Below, piece by piece: positions 1-9,033 of a stretch of DNA of 64,000 bases. The DNA is taken from assembly GCA_002698995.1 (NCBI GenBank), contig PAAX01000035.1:67050-131049 (forward strand). The letters run 5' to 3'. The stretch comes from Ignavibacteriota bacterium (GTDB lineage: Bacteria > Bacteroidota > Ignavibacteria > Ignavibacteriales > Melioribacteraceae). The notes below the pieces were generated by a model, which saw only the letters and a list, made by a program, of their open reading frames with translations, was not told where the DNA came from and searched no databases. Each line of letters begins with the position of its first letter. The stretch's first letter is position 1. Both the position numbers and the translations under genes were made by a program.

Positions 1-283
1 TATTATCTACTTTGTTTGATTTTTCTAATGAATCAAAATTGAACATCTCCGCTAATCCGTAGTAAGCACAGAAACGCATTCGTGCTTGTAAAAAACCAAT
101 TGCAGATATTACAGCGGGAATAAAAGTAAGAAAACGAACTCCCTTTGAAACTTCAAAATAAACGAAAAGAGAATATGTAAGAACGGTTAAAATTAATCCT
201 ACAATACCGGCTCGTTTCCGCTTATTTATTTCTTCTTTACCGATGTTACAAACACCGGGAACGTAATTAATAGTATTCATCAT
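1..283 (-). CDS. Partial small membrane protein (C-terminus outside window)
   Basis: The reading frame starts at ATG 283 and is open to the window edge (94 codons visible). The tract AAGAAG stands upstream; a second ATG follows directly. The protein begins MMNTINYVPGVCNIGKEE and has two hydrophobic segments (about residues 27-42 and 50-66), so it is probably a small inner-membrane protein. I do not recognise the family. It is the most upstream gene of a minus-strand group that includes DoxX and DsbA-like genes. Confidence 0.6.
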   Translation of the reverse strand, partial: MMNTINYVPGVCNIGKEEINKRKRAGIVGLILTVLTYSLFVYFEVSKGVRFLTFIPAVISAIGFLQARMRFCAYYGLAEMFNFDSLEKSNKVDN

Positions 284-377
284 AATTCACTTCTTTTTAT
301 TAACAAATGTTATTGCACAGTTCCATCTTCAGAACTGGAATAAAGACAATTTTGGATTGTATCCTACTCGCAATCTT

Positions 378-773
378 TTAATTGATGCTCAACGGAACAT
401 TTGGAACAACTTTATAAAGATACCATATCAATATAGCGGCGCCGGTTAATGCCATATTTTTCATAAACATTATCATATCGTTTTGTTTCATCATTGGATC
501 TTTAATAGTCCAAAAGTTGTGCATCAAAAAAGAAGTTGGCACTAAAAAAACGACAATTAATAAAGCTCCAATTTCAACATAAGCTCCTAATAGAACGCTT
601 AGTCCCCCCAGCATCAACATTATTCCGGTAACTATAACACCTAATTTTGGTGCGGGTACTTTTTTAGATGCAGCATATTGAGCCATTTGTTCAGTTTGAG
701 TGAAATGTCCCAAACCTGAAAATAAAAATATCATTGAAAAAAGAAAACGAGCTGCTAAAACAAGTATGTCCAT
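378..773 (-). CDS. DoxX family membrane protein
   Basis: A 131-residue protein with four hydrophobic segments. It begins with the DoxX-type pattern of an N-terminal helix followed by FSGLGHFTQTEQMAQYAASK, then a Pro-rich turn (KVPAPKLGVI), and has the family's usual length. DoxX proteins sit in the inner membrane and are linked to redox stress handling; the substrate is not known here. It lies 11 bp from the DsbA/FrnE-like gene and runs the same way, so a shared transcript and a redox role are likely. The family call is good; the exact function is open. Confidence 0.8.
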   Translation of the reverse strand: MDILVLAARFLFSMIFLFSGLGHFTQTEQMAQYAASKKVPAPKLGVIVTGIMLMLGGLSVLLGAYVEIGALLIVVFLVPTSFLMHNFWTIKDPMMKQNDMIMFMKNMALTGAAILIWYLYKVVPNVPLSIN

Positions 774-784
774 TGTACTCTCCT

Positions 785-1426
785 TTATGTTTGTCTTTTA
801 AGTTGTTCATCAAATGTTTTTAGATAAACTTCAGTTGGAACTGCACCGGGGATTTTTATTTGTTGATTTATTACAACGGTGGGAACCGAATTAATATTCA
901 TCGACCTGGCAAGTTCAAAATCCTTTGAAATTTTTTCTTTCGTTGAATCATCCTGAAAATTTTTTCCAAATTGCGCCATATCCAATTTTAATTCTGTGGC
1001 TATGTCAAATAAAACTTGTTTATCAGCAATATTTCCGCATTCAGCAGCATGAGCATATTGAACTCGATCGAAAAATTTCCAATGTAATTCTTGACCACCT
1101 TGAAGTTCTGCCGCTTTGCACGCTATAAGCCCGGGTAGCGAATGGGGATAGGGAAATGTTCTTTCACGCATTAATTCGACATTTATTTCTACCTCATTAA
1201 TAGAATGATCTTTTGCAGACTGCCAGTGTCTAAGTATTTCTTCTTTACCCAATATATGATTTCCGAACATCCGTGTAATATCGTCTTGAGTTGGTGCTAA
1301 TGCAAAACATCTGTGCTTTACTTCAATATTTCCATCAAACTGTTCGATTGCTTTTCTAAGTCGTGGTGAAGCAATATAGCACCATACGCAAAGCACATCG
1401 TGAAAAAAATCAATTTTAATTTCCAT
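785..1426 (-). CDS. DsbA/FrnE-like thiol-disulfide oxidoreductase
   Basis: A 213-residue protein of the DsbA superfamily, FrnE/2-hydroxychromene-2-carboxylate isomerase-like branch. Residues 5-20 (IDFFHDVLCVWCYIAS) carry the CxxC active site (CVWC) after the first thioredoxin strand. The cis-Pro loop is seen near the end (NSVPTVVIN), and an all-helical insertion lies between. No signal peptide is visible, so it probably works in the cytoplasm. It is transcribed with the DoxX gene and downstream of an ArsR-type regulator. Confidence 0.85.
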   Translation of the reverse strand: MEIKIDFFHDVLCVWCYIASPRLRKAIEQFDGNIEVKHRCFALAPTQDDITRMFGNHILGKEEILRHWQSAKDHSINEVEINVELMRERTFPYPHSLPGLIACKAAELQGGQELHWKFFDRVQYAHAAECGNIADKQVLFDIATELKLDMAQFGKNFQDDSTKEKISKDFELARSMNINSVPTVVINQQIKIPGAVPTEVYLKTFDEQLKRQT

Positions 1427-1504
1427 AAATACTTTTAATTATTAAATAATTGTTTGACTATTAAATTACTATGTAAAAGAACCGGTGAATACATTAATTA
1501 ACGG

Positions 1505-1798
1505 TCAAGTTTTATTAAGATGAGTTTTCTTAAAACCCGGAAGATATTTATTCAGTACTTCCATATTAAGCGAAACAAATACATGCTGTCCCTCTTTTCT
1601 GGTTATAATTAAATCAGCATTTTCTAAAATCCTATAATGATGTGATAAAGCCGATTTAGTTGATCTGAATTCTTTGTCAAAATCCATACAACCCATTTCA
1701 CCTCTTTCTAAAACCAAAGTAACAATTTGATACCTGGTTGGGTCAGCTAATGCTTTGAAAACTTTTACTGCATGATCACTAAATTTGTTGTTTGCCAT
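1505..1798 (-). CDS. ArsR-type winged-helix regulator
   Basis: A 97-residue protein with the compact ArsR/HTH_5 fold. FKALADPTRYQIVTLVLE is the classic first helix pair, SALSHHYRILENADLI the recognition helix, and GQHVFVSLN the wing. The family acts as a dimeric repressor released by metals or redox signals. One Cys (MGCMDFD) lies in the loop before the recognition helix, but no full metal site is evident. It heads the minus-strand group with the DsbA-like and DoxX genes and probably controls them. Confidence 0.85.
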   Translation of the reverse strand: MANNKFSDHAVKVFKALADPTRYQIVTLVLERGEMGCMDFDKEFRSTKSALSHHYRILENADLIITRKEGQHVFVSLNMEVLNKYLPGFKKTHLNKT

Positions 1799-1860
1799 TT
1801 TAATATTTCAATAATTGTTCAAATATTAAAGTAAAAATAAGACTTCTTATTCATTTAGTC

Positions 1861-2247
1861 AAGAGAAAATACTACTTTGGAAGAGGAATTGTTCTTCACA
1901 TTGTGCACAAAGGATTCGACTTAGATGGAGTTGTGCGTTTTCGCGGCATTCTTGCTCCTTTATAAATAGCTGAGAAAGGAAAAGTGAAAGCACAACTTTT
2001 AGTTTGTAACGGCACCAATGATAAATTTGTACCTCAAGAACAAATTGATGCTTTTAAAAATGAAATGAGAGATGTATACGTTAATTTTGAATTTGTTAAT
2101 TACTAAGGAAGTTTACATGCATTTACAAATCCCGATGCAACCGAATTGGGCAAGTAATTCAATATGCCTATTACTGATAACGAAAAAGCGGATAAAGAGA
2201 CTTGTGTCAAAACGAAAATATTTCTTAAAACAGTTTTTAATGAATGA
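1861..2247 (+). pseudogene. Dienelactone hydrolase remnant with three in-frame stops
   Basis: Reading one constant frame on the plus strand gives the C-terminal two thirds of a dienelactone hydrolase. It shows a decayed nucleophile elbow (YYFGRGIVLH), GFDLDGVVRFRG, VKAQLLVCNGTNDKFVPQEQ with the catalytic Asp, then GSLHAFTNPDATELG with the catalytic His. Three TAA codons interrupt it, and it ends at a TGA after FLKTVFNE. The N-terminal part is missing. The frame is kept without indels, so the decay looks recent, or the gene was cut and then gained stops. Confidence 0.8.
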
Positions 2248-2369
2248 ATTTCTTTTTAGAATATTTTATTCAATACTCAATGTGTGCTTTTATTAATTAT
2301 ACAAGACATTTTAGTTCTAAATTAATATATTTGTATAAGTCTTGCAGGTAAAAAATTTTTAGTAGAGTT

Positions 2370-2858
2370 ATGATCATGAGTTCCCTCAATAAAATTCAAA
2401 AACTAAGACCTCTTGATATGGGAGTTTACACTCACTCATTTGTTTCTGGTAAACAGCAGAATTATATTGACACACAATATTTTTTTGACAAAGAAACTAA
2501 AAGGTTTTATGCAAAAGTATTTTTTCATAAAGAAGCACAAGGTCAACCACAAATTGTACATGGTGGTGCAATAGCTGCTGTGCTCGATGAGACTTTGGGT
2601 GCTGCATCTTTTATGAATGGATATCCTGCAGTTACCGCAAGTTTCAACATAACTTACCGCATACCATTAGCTATTGAAAGTGAAGTAATTGTTGAAACCT
2701 GGGTTGAAAAAATTGACGGAAAGAAAGTTTTTTTAATGGGTAAAATGTTTGATAAAGATGAATCAATTATTGCAGAAACAAATGGGATCTATATTAAAAT
2801 CCCTAAGGATAAGTTAGATTCATTAATCTTGGAACATGGTCAATTAAAAATTTTATAA
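2370..2858 (+). CDS. PaaI-like hotdog thioesterase
   Basis: A 162-residue hotdog-fold protein. The central block VHGGAIAAVLDETLGAA matches the PaaI/4HBT family motif HGG-x(5)-DE, in which the Asp/Glu and His-Gly-Gly polarise the thioester. The likely reaction is hydrolysis of acyl-CoA or acyl-ACP in the cytoplasm. It closely resembles the thioesterase at 7215-7730 (same motif order and length), so the two are paralogues. It stands alone on the plus strand between two decayed patches. Confidence 0.85.
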   Translation: MIMSSLNKIQKLRPLDMGVYTHSFVSGKQQNYIDTQYFFDKETKRFYAKVFFHKEAQGQPQIVHGGAIAAVLDETLGAASFMNGYPAVTASFNITYRIPLAIESEVIVETWVEKIDGKKVFLMGKMFDKDESIIAETNGIYIKIPKDKLDSLILEHGQLKIL

Positions 2859-2869
2859 AATAATTAAAT

Positions 2870-3055
2870 AATATTGATAAAAAAATAGACGAAAAAGCTG
2901 ACAGACTTTTCGATTTAAGAAATGAAATTCTGCACGGCGGTAGTAGTAACTTAAGAGACTGGGAAGGGTATGAAATATATTTAACAATTTATGATGTGTA
3001 CCCATTTATTGATATAGAACTAATATGCTACAGAAGTATTGTTAACTATTATTAA
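2870..3055 (+). pseudogene. C-terminal fragment of a HEPN-like protein
   Basis: A 61-codon plus-strand frame without a start codon reads KADRLFDLRNEILHGG and ends in ELICYRSIVNYY and TAA. RNEILH fits the R-x4-H motif of HEPN domains, the RNase-like domain of many toxins and defence proteins. The N-terminal part is absent, so this looks like the tail of a truncated gene left behind by rearrangement. Confidence 0.5.
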
Positions 3056-3097
3056 TTCGTAAAAAAAATATAACCAGTTATTCCGGTTAAAGTCAAC

Positions 3098-3123
3098 GCC
3101 AAGTTTGAAATTTTGGCTTTTTT
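3098..3123 (+). terminator. Rho-independent terminator
   Basis: GCCAA (3098-3102) pairs with TTGGC (3113-3117), followed by a run of six T on the plus strand. It lies just after the HEPN-like fragment and could end plus-strand transcription from the thioesterase gene. Confidence 0.5.
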
Positions 3124-3199
3124 CTTTGAATAGAGTTTTTATTACATCAAATTCAGTTTGATTTACACAAGTTCCGTTTAGGTTTTTAGCTTGTGAATA

Positions 3200-3490
3200 T
3201 TATAAAGGTGAAGAGATTGTTAACCAAGGGTCAAAAAATGATTTGTTATTTTCAGATTTTGTTAGCTCTTGGATAAAATTAAAAACATAGGTTGGTGCTG
3301 TAATTGAAAATGTTTCTGCCATTTTTAAGAGCAATTCTTTGTCCTCAAAAATAAAATCAAGTTTTTCACTTCCTAATGTCGTACCGATAAGTACCAATAT
3401 TTTAGTGTCACGAAAACCAGAAAAATTTAAGTCAGCTCGAAGTTTATCGAGATTGCTCCAAATTTTATTTTTTATCTCTTGGTTTTCCAT
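3200..3490 (-). CDS. Hypothetical protein, possibly an HsdM N-terminal remnant
   Basis: A 96-residue protein I cannot assign firmly. Its start (KIWSNLDKLRADLNFSGFRD) recalls the N-terminal helical domain of type I DNA methylases (IWxxxDKLRG...), but the protein stops soon afterwards with FDPWLTISSPL and has no SAM motif. The sequence just upstream (about 3520-3560) holds a short palindrome, TACGCAATGCGTGTA. It may be a truncated gene or a small accessory gene of the decayed island at 1.8-3.6 kb. Confidence 0.4.
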   Translation of the reverse strand: MENQEIKNKIWSNLDKLRADLNFSGFRDTKILVLIGTTLGSEKLDFIFEDKELLLKMAETFSITAPTYVFNFIQELTKSENNKSFFDPWLTISSPL

Positions 3491-3611
3491 TTGTTTTCGG
3501 TTCGTTTTTTGCTTGCTGGTAAAGTCCTGCTATACGCAATGCGTGTACAGAGACGTTAAACAATATTTTTACTAACGGCAACCACTTTCATAAATAAACA
3601 TAGACAAAAAA

Positions 3612-4955
3612 TTAAAAGTTATACTTAACCTTTAAAAACATCTCATCAAAATCTTTAACATTGCTAAAAAGATTGTTCCCCTTACCGTCAATTAAATATG
3701 CACCGAGTGCTATTTCAAGACCGTCAAAGGGGTAATAATCTATTTCGGGACCTCCAGCAAGTCCGTAATTATCCCAAATATTTTTCCAGTCTATGGTAGA
3801 GAATACTATTCCAAATGGGATAAATTTTAGGGCATCATTTAAGAACTTCTTTTCAAACCGCACTAAGAAATAATCGTTTAGGTTTTCAGAACCTCTCTCA
3901 TGAATAAATCCGTGAAGAAATTGTCCATTCACATACCAGCCATTTGTAAAAGTATAATCTGCGCCAACTATATATTTAAAATATGGTTTGTCATCAAGAG
4001 CTATTTCCTGTTGTGTAACCATACCATATTCAGGATGTGGAAAAGTAATATCCACAAACTGTTTTTTTGGGATAAAAACAGCTCCCTCAGCCCAGAACCC
4101 TACATTGAAGATTGAGCCAGCTAAATCAGCACCAACAACTTGCATCCGTGGATAAGTCATTTCTGTGTGTGCATTCATTGTGCCGATTGTATCGATAGGT
4201 GTCATATTTACTTTAGTTAATAATGGAAGATCGTCTCTGCCATTGTAATAACTTAGAGAAACATCATAATCAAAAACATTCGTTTTAACTTTAAAAGCAA
4301 AGCTTTGTATTTCAGAAATTTTATTTTCAGGTAAAATAATTTTATCATCTATTGTGGCGATTGTTATACCAGGTGGCAAAGAAAAATCTGGTGTAAATGC
4401 TGTAATCCAATCACCATAAGGGAAAGCTCCTGGTGTAAAGATAGGAACATATACCCCTTGTAAACTGAAATCATCTAAATAATAAGTAGCAGAAACAGCA
4501 TCACTACCAAGATGTTCACCAAAATTAAAAATATCTTCAAGATCGTCAGGGTTAATGTTATCAGTTGGATTTATTCCATCAGCAGTTCCCCATGCGATAC
4601 GCTGACGACCGAAACGAACGTCTAAATTTTCATCAAATAGACCATACGCATCAATGTAAATCTCTCTTAATTCTAATCCCAAAGGTTGAGCATATACTTT
4701 GCTTTGAGATTGCAAGTCGGTCATACTATTTATATTTGGCGAACTAAAAGCACGAAGCCGAACTTCACTAAAATAATGGATATTGTAGGAGGGAGTACCT
4801 TCAAATTTTAGATTTAGTCTATTTTCATTCCAAGATAGTTTCCCATTCTGCTGAGTGCGGAAACGATTGTCTGTGCTTAAGTAACCATTTATACTAACTT
4901 GAGCATTGATTTGAATACTCACTATTACTAAAACAAAAAATATTATTTTTTTCAT
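3612..4955 (-). CDS. Outer-membrane beta-barrel protein (DUF1302-like)
   Basis: The start is set at ATG 4955, which has GGAG 5 bases upstream and opens a clear signal peptide (MKKIIFFVLVIVSIQINAQ); an upstream in-frame codon at 4982 has neither. The 447-residue mature region is full of alternating aromatic/polar strands and ends in KVKYNF, the usual C-terminal barrel signature. The stretch FGRQRIAWGTADGINPTDNI resembles the conserved block of DUF1302-type barrels that accompany MMPL exporters. It is the last gene of the lipid operon and could be the outer-membrane outlet. Confidence 0.7.
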   Translation of the reverse strand: MKKIIFFVLVIVSIQINAQVSINGYLSTDNRFRTQQNGKLSWNENRLNLKFEGTPSYNIHYFSEVRLRAFSSPNINSMTDLQSQSKVYAQPLGLELREIYIDAYGLFDENLDVRFGRQRIAWGTADGINPTDNINPDDLEDIFNFGEHLGSDAVSATYYLDDFSLQGVYVPIFTPGAFPYGDWITAFTPDFSLPPGITIATIDDKIILPENKISEIQSFAFKVKTNVFDYDVSLSYYNGRDDLPLLTKVNMTPIDTIGTMNAHTEMTYPRMQVVGADLAGSIFNVGFWAEGAVFIPKKQFVDITFPHPEYGMVTQQEIALDDKPYFKYIVGADYTFTNGWYVNGQFLHGFIHERGSENLNDYFLVRFEKKFLNDALKFIPFGIVFSTIDWKNIWDNYGLAGGPEIDYYPFDGLEIALGAYLIDGKGNNLFSNVKDFDEMFLKVKYNF

Positions 4956-5030
4956 TGTTTCTCCTTGAAAGTGATTCAGCAAATAAGCATTTATAATATT
5001 GCTGAATGATTTACTTTGTCAAAATCTTGC

Positions 5031-5939
5031 TCACCTTAATAGTGAGTCATTTTTGTTTAATTCTTCCATAGCACATTTGTATCCAATGTCTATTAATTCT
5101 TTTCCTTTTGAAAAATCAAAAAGAGTATATGAACTTGTTTCAGGTTGAATTAGAATGTCTGGTTTTACAACCCTCATTGTCAACTTTGCCATTTGAACTT
5201 GAACTATAAGAAGTGCTTGATATATAATCTTTCCAAAATGTGGACTTTCTATGCTTTTTGTTACTTTTTTATCATTGAAATAATCAATTGGGTGTTTAAT
5301 AAAATATTCTAATTTTTGGTTTAATGACAGATTTGATAAATCATCTTTTAAATCTTTGGTATCAATTTCTACTTTTAATTCTGGCTTAGTTGGGGCAGTG
5401 TTTATCAAATTAACTGCAATAATTTTATCAACATTATGTTCTCTAACTACATCAACTGGTATTGGATTCACTAATCCACCATCAACTAATTTATGATTCT
5501 TATAAATTACAGGTGACAATACAATAGGAATAGAAATGCTGGCACGTATTGCAGTTAAAAGCTCTCCACTATTTAGTACAACCATATCCCCAGTTTCAAT
5601 ATCTGTTGCAATTGCAGAAAACGGAATTTTGAGGTCTTCAAATGTTTTGTCTTTGAAATATGTGCTTAAAAATTCTCTTAAATAACTATCATTTAATAAT
5701 GCTGACATTGAAAATGTTGGAGACATTAATCTAGCCATTAATTTCCAATCAGTTTGTAGAGCAATATCTTCAATCTCTGCAACAGACATACCCATTGCAT
5801 AAGCACCTCCAATCAATGCACCAATACTACTACCAGATATATAATCTATCTTTATATTTTTTTCTTCGAGCGCTTTCAGTACACCGATATGAGTTAAACC
5901 TCTCGCCGAGCCACTACCTAAAGCTAGTCCTATTTTCAT
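5031..5939 (-). CDS. Patatin-like phospholipase (RssA/YlbK type)
   Basis: A 302-residue patatin domain protein. The oxyanion-hole loop is GSGSARG (residues 8-14), the nucleophile elbow is GSSIG (about 40-44), and the second catalytic residue is the Asp of VDGGLVNP. No signal peptide is visible, so it is probably cytoplasmic or membrane-associated. The family cleaves acyl esters of phospholipids. It sits between the palmitoyltransferase-like gene (gap 15 bp) and the outer-membrane protein, so acyl-chain recycling in the same pathway is a fair inference. Confidence 0.85.
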   Translation of the reverse strand: MKIGLALGSGSARGLTHIGVLKALEEKNIKIDYISGSSIGALIGGAYAMGMSVAEIEDIALQTDWKLMARLMSPTFSMSALLNDSYLREFLSTYFKDKTFEDLKIPFSAIATDIETGDMVVLNSGELLTAIRASISIPIVLSPVIYKNHKLVDGGLVNPIPVDVVREHNVDKIIAVNLINTAPTKPELKVEIDTKDLKDDLSNLSLNQKLEYFIKHPIDYFNDKKVTKSIESPHFGKIIYQALLIVQVQMAKLTMRVVKPDILIQPETSSYTLFDFSKGKELIDIGYKCAMEELNKNDSLLR

Positions 5940-5954
5940 TACTTCTCCCTAATA

Positions 5955-7148
5955 TTAAATGATATTTAATTCCTTGCCAATTTTATGAAATATTTCAAGT
6001 GACTTTTTCAAATCTTCATCTGTATGTGTAGACATATAACTTGTTCTAATTAAAGCCTGGTCAGGCGGTACAGCCGGACTTAAAATTGCATTTGTGAAAA
6101 TGCCCGAATCATACAGCCTTTTCCAAAAATATAAAGTTTTTTCATCATCACGTATGAACAATGGTATTATAGGTGTGAGATTACTTTGCCCAATATCAAA
6201 GCCCATATCTTTAAACGAATTATGCATAAAACTTGAATTGTGGCTAAGTCTTTCCATTCGTTCTGGTTCCTCTTCAATAATTTCTAAAGATTTTAGAGCA
6301 GCGGCAGTTGCGGCTGGCATTGGAGCTGCGGTAAAAATTAGTGCTCTTGCAGAGTGTTTTATATAATGAATTACTTCTTCTGAACCAGCGACAAAACCAC
6401 CTATTGAGCCTAAGGACTTGCTAAAAGTACTCATCACTATATCTACTTTATCTTCTAATCCTAAATACTCACATGCACCTCGACCGTGTTTCCCTAAAAC
6501 ACCTAGACCATGTGCTTCGTCGATATAAATACGTGCCTCATATTTATTAGCAATTTCTGTCATTCGTTTTAGATTAACGATATCGCCTTCCATGCTAAAT
6601 ACACCATCGCTAACAATAATTTTCCCTTTTCCCTTATCAATGTTGGAGATAATTTGTTCCAAATCATTCATATCATTATGTCGGTATCTTTTAATATTTG
6701 CTCCAGTAGCAGCTTGAATGCCAGCATAGATAGATGCATGACAAGCTCTATCCATAATGATGTAATCATCTTTCCCGGCAAGAGCCGAGATAGCACCTAA
6801 ATTAGCCATGAAGCCTGTGCTGAAAATAAGTGCGGCATCTTTGTTCATAAATTTTGCTAATTTTTCTTCAAGTTCAATGTGTATATCTAATGTGCCATTC
6901 ATAAAACGTGAACCAGAACAACTGGTTCCATATTTTTCTGTAGCCTTTTTAGAAGCCTCAATTACACGTGGGTCGTGAGTTAATCCAAGGTAATTGTTTG
7001 AACCAATCATAATTGTTGAACGTCCATCCATTTCTACACGGGCACCATCATTGCCAGACAATGACTTAAAAAAAGGATACATTCCAGCGTCCATTATTTC
7101 TTTTGCACGTGTAAAGTTTTTACATTTGTCTAAAATATCCACATTCAC
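5955..7148 (-). CDS. spt: Alpha-oxoamine synthase, probably serine palmitoyltransferase
   Basis: A PLP-dependent fold-I enzyme of 397 residues. IYIDEAHGLGVLGKHGRG holds the Asp and His that contact the cofactor, and STFSKSLGSIGGFVAG carries the Schiff-base Lys. The N-terminal SNNYLGLTHDPRV and SGSRFMNGTLDIHIELE are family signatures. Overall pattern (MYPFF, SIGGF, IKHSARALIF) is closer to Bacteroidota serine palmitoyltransferases than to BioF or Kbl, so it likely condenses serine (or another amino acid) with acyl-CoA/ACP to give 3-ketosphinganine. Start is a GTG at 7148; no in-frame ATG precedes it. Acyl-handling neighbours support a lipid role. BioF remains an alternative. Confidence 0.75.
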   Translation of the reverse strand: MNVDILDKCKNFTRAKEIMDAGMYPFFKSLSGNDGARVEMDGRSTIMIGSNNYLGLTHDPRVIEASKKATEKYGTSCSGSRFMNGTLDIHIELEEKLAKFMNKDAALIFSTGFMANLGAISALAGKDDYIIMDRACHASIYAGIQAATGANIKRYRHNDMNDLEQIISNIDKGKGKIIVSDGVFSMEGDIVNLKRMTEIANKYEARIYIDEAHGLGVLGKHGRGACEYLGLEDKVDIVMSTFSKSLGSIGGFVAGSEEVIHYIKHSARALIFTAAPMPAATAAALKSLEIIEEEPERMERLSHNSSFMHNSFKDMGFDIGQSNLTPIIPLFIRDDEKTLYFWKRLYDSGIFTNAILSPAVPPDQALIRTSYMSTHTDEDLKKSLEIFHKIGKELNII

Positions 7149-7214
7149 TCCATTTATTCTTTATCTTCATTTTAGTTCTTATAGCAATCTTTCTCTTGTT
7201 ATAATTCATTCATT

Positions 7215-7730
7215 TTAGCTTTTAAATTTAATTTGTAGTTCAGATTCGATTTTCTCGAAGTAATTCTCAGGTAAATTTCCCATTTTTTTTAGAATATGAA
7301 GTGATAGAATTCTAAAAATACCATCTGATTCAGCATAAGTAACATTATTTTCATCAATCATTCTACTCTTCATAAATACTTTTTTCTTATCTAATTTATC
7401 AATCCAAGCTTCAACAAATAGTTCGTTATTTAATTTAATTGATTTTATAAAATTTATGCTGAGATGAGTTGTAACAACAGGATACCCATTCATCCAAGCT
7501 GCCCCGCCCATTGTTTCATCCAATACTGCTGAAATAGCTCCCCCGTGTACGTGTTGTGGTGGACCTTGGGTATTTGATGTAAAAAAAACTTTTGAATAAA
7601 AAAGGCCATTATTTCTGTTAAAGTAATAACTAACTTTAATGTCGCTCTGAGAATCTCCAGATACAAAAGAATCTTTATAGTTTAACAAAGTTAGTTCTGT
7701 TAATTTATCTATTTCATTTTTAATTTTCAT
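7215..7730 (-). CDS. Hotdog-fold thioesterase
   Basis: A 171-residue PaaI-like protein with VHGGAISAVLDETMGGAAW as the active-site block. It is a close relative of the gene at 2370-2858. It overlaps the acyltransferase gene upstream by 11 bp and lies before the palmitoyltransferase-like gene. The likely job is trimming or releasing acyl thioesters for this pathway. Confidence 0.85.
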   Translation of the reverse strand: MKIKNEIDKLTELTLLNYKDSFVSGDSQSDIKVSYYFNRNNGLFYSKVFFTSNTQGPPQHVHGGAISAVLDETMGGAAWMNGYPVVTTHLSINFIKSIKLNNELFVEAWIDKLDKKKVFMKSRMIDENNVTYAESDGIFRILSLHILKKMGNLPENYFEKIESELQIKFKS

Positions 7731-8355
7731 ATATCTTCAAGTTTCCTTTTAATTCTTCCAAGTTTTCTATCATCATATTTCTTATATCTTTTGAGATTTG
7801 TGCAGCATTTTCTTTTTCTAAACTATTTGCCTTACAATTCAAAACAACCGGTGGTAAAATGTTTATATAAACTTTCCCACGACTTGGGAAAAACTTTTTA
7901 TCTTTCATTACAATATGGCTGCCATATATGACAATGGGAATAACCGGAACTTTAGCATTAGCCCCTAAATGAACAAAACTATTTTTGAATTGCAATACAT
8001 CATTTCCATCATTTACCTTCCCTTCAGGAAAAATAAGCAAGAAGTTATTTTCAGTGAGTTTCCGTTCGGCTTTAATTAATGAATGACGATTATCCCTCCG
8101 CGCATCAACCGGAATTGCTTTTAATGTTTTCAAAAACCATAATCTAAGTTTATTTTCAAAAAATCGTGAATTAACAAATACATGAAAATCTCTTTCTAGT
8201 ACACTTAACAGTAAAAATCCATCAAGTGTACTTGGATGATTAGCAATTAGAATAGCGGATCCATTTTTAGGAATATTTTCCAATCCTTTAACTCTTACTG
8301 ATAACACCATTCTTAAGTAAGTTATAACAAACATTTTAATTAGTTGATAAAGCAT
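7720..8355 (-). CDS. PlsC-type 1-acylglycerol-3-phosphate acyltransferase
   Basis: A 211-residue PlsC/LPLAT domain. NHPSTLDGFLL holds the catalytic H-x4-D motif, and FPEGKVNDGND is the acceptor-binding FPEG motif. A hydrophobic N-terminus anchors it to the inner membrane. It transfers an acyl chain to a hydroxyl acceptor; lyso-phospholipid or an amino-lipid is possible given the palmitoyltransferase-like enzyme two genes on. Confidence 0.8.
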   Translation of the reverse strand: MLYQLIKMFVITYLRMVLSVRVKGLENIPKNGSAILIANHPSTLDGFLLLSVLERDFHVFVNSRFFENKLRLWFLKTLKAIPVDARRDNRHSLIKAERKLTENNFLLIFPEGKVNDGNDVLQFKNSFVHLGANAKVPVIPIVIYGSHIVMKDKKFFPSRGKVYINILPPVVLNCKANSLEKENAAQISKDIRNMMIENLEELKGNLKIYEN

Positions 8356-8376
8356 AATCTTGAACTCATTTTTGAA

Positions 8377-9030
8377 CTATTGAAAAATTTGAGCAAATGT
8401 GTTCCATTGCACTTCTAAAGATTTAATACTTGTATAAAAGAAATAACTTAACGTAACTACAAAAAGTCCGGACGATACAAACTTTAGTGTATGTTTTACT
8501 TTTTCAAATCGGTCTAAATTTTTCATTACTTTTATTGCCAAGTATTGGGTAGTCAATACACCTAAGGCATATAAAAAACTAAAAAGAATATAGTTGTGTA
8601 AACTATTTTGTGAAATAAGGTTAGTGTTTGCATAAACTGAAATGTTTATCCAAAAAGCCCAAAGAGTCGGATTGGAAATGTAATAACCAATCACTAAAAG
8701 TAAATTACCAAGAAGGCTGCCTTTATTAAGTATAATATTCTTTTTAATACTCTGTTTGTTTGCATTAAAAAATATTTCTTTTATTCCGATAAAAAGCAGA
8801 AATAGTAATCCAATTACTTGAGTACAAAGCTTAAAAGTTGGATCTAATTCTATTTGAGAAAAACCAATAAGAAAAGTTAAGCTAAATATAAATCCAGCAA
8901 TCGAATCAATTATTGCGATAGAAAACCCATCCCAAAACCCTTTTTCGACCGATCTTTTTAGCATAATCATTCCTAATGGTCCAATCGGAACAGAAAATAC
9001 TAATCCAATAAAAAATGCTATAATTATCAT
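8377..9030 (-). CDS. LysE/RhtB family membrane transporter
   Basis: A 217-residue protein with six hydrophobic segments. The start IIAFFIGLVFSVPIGPLGMI is the typical LysE-family first helix with the Pro-Gly-Pro turn, and GLLFLLFIGIKEIFF follows the family's third helix. The family exports amino acids or small molecules, but members inside lipid operons may move other substrates. It is 3 bp from the upstream GT2 gene. Confidence 0.75.
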   Translation of the reverse strand: MIIIAFFIGLVFSVPIGPLGMIMLKRSVEKGFWDGFSIAIIDSIAGFIFSLTFLIGFSQIELDPTFKLCTQVIGLLFLLFIGIKEIFFNANKQSIKKNIILNKGSLLGNLLLVIGYYISNPTLWAFWINISVYANTNLISQNSLHNYILFSFLYALGVLTTQYLAIKVMKNLDRFEKVKHTLKFVSSGLFVVTLSYFFYTSIKSLEVQWNTFAQIFQ

Positions 9031-9033
9031 TAT

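Noticed and set aside
3520-3560. Possible attC site upstream of the 96-residue gene
   Set aside because: Only a short TACGCA/TGCGTGTA palindrome is present; no paired R''/R' ends are found.
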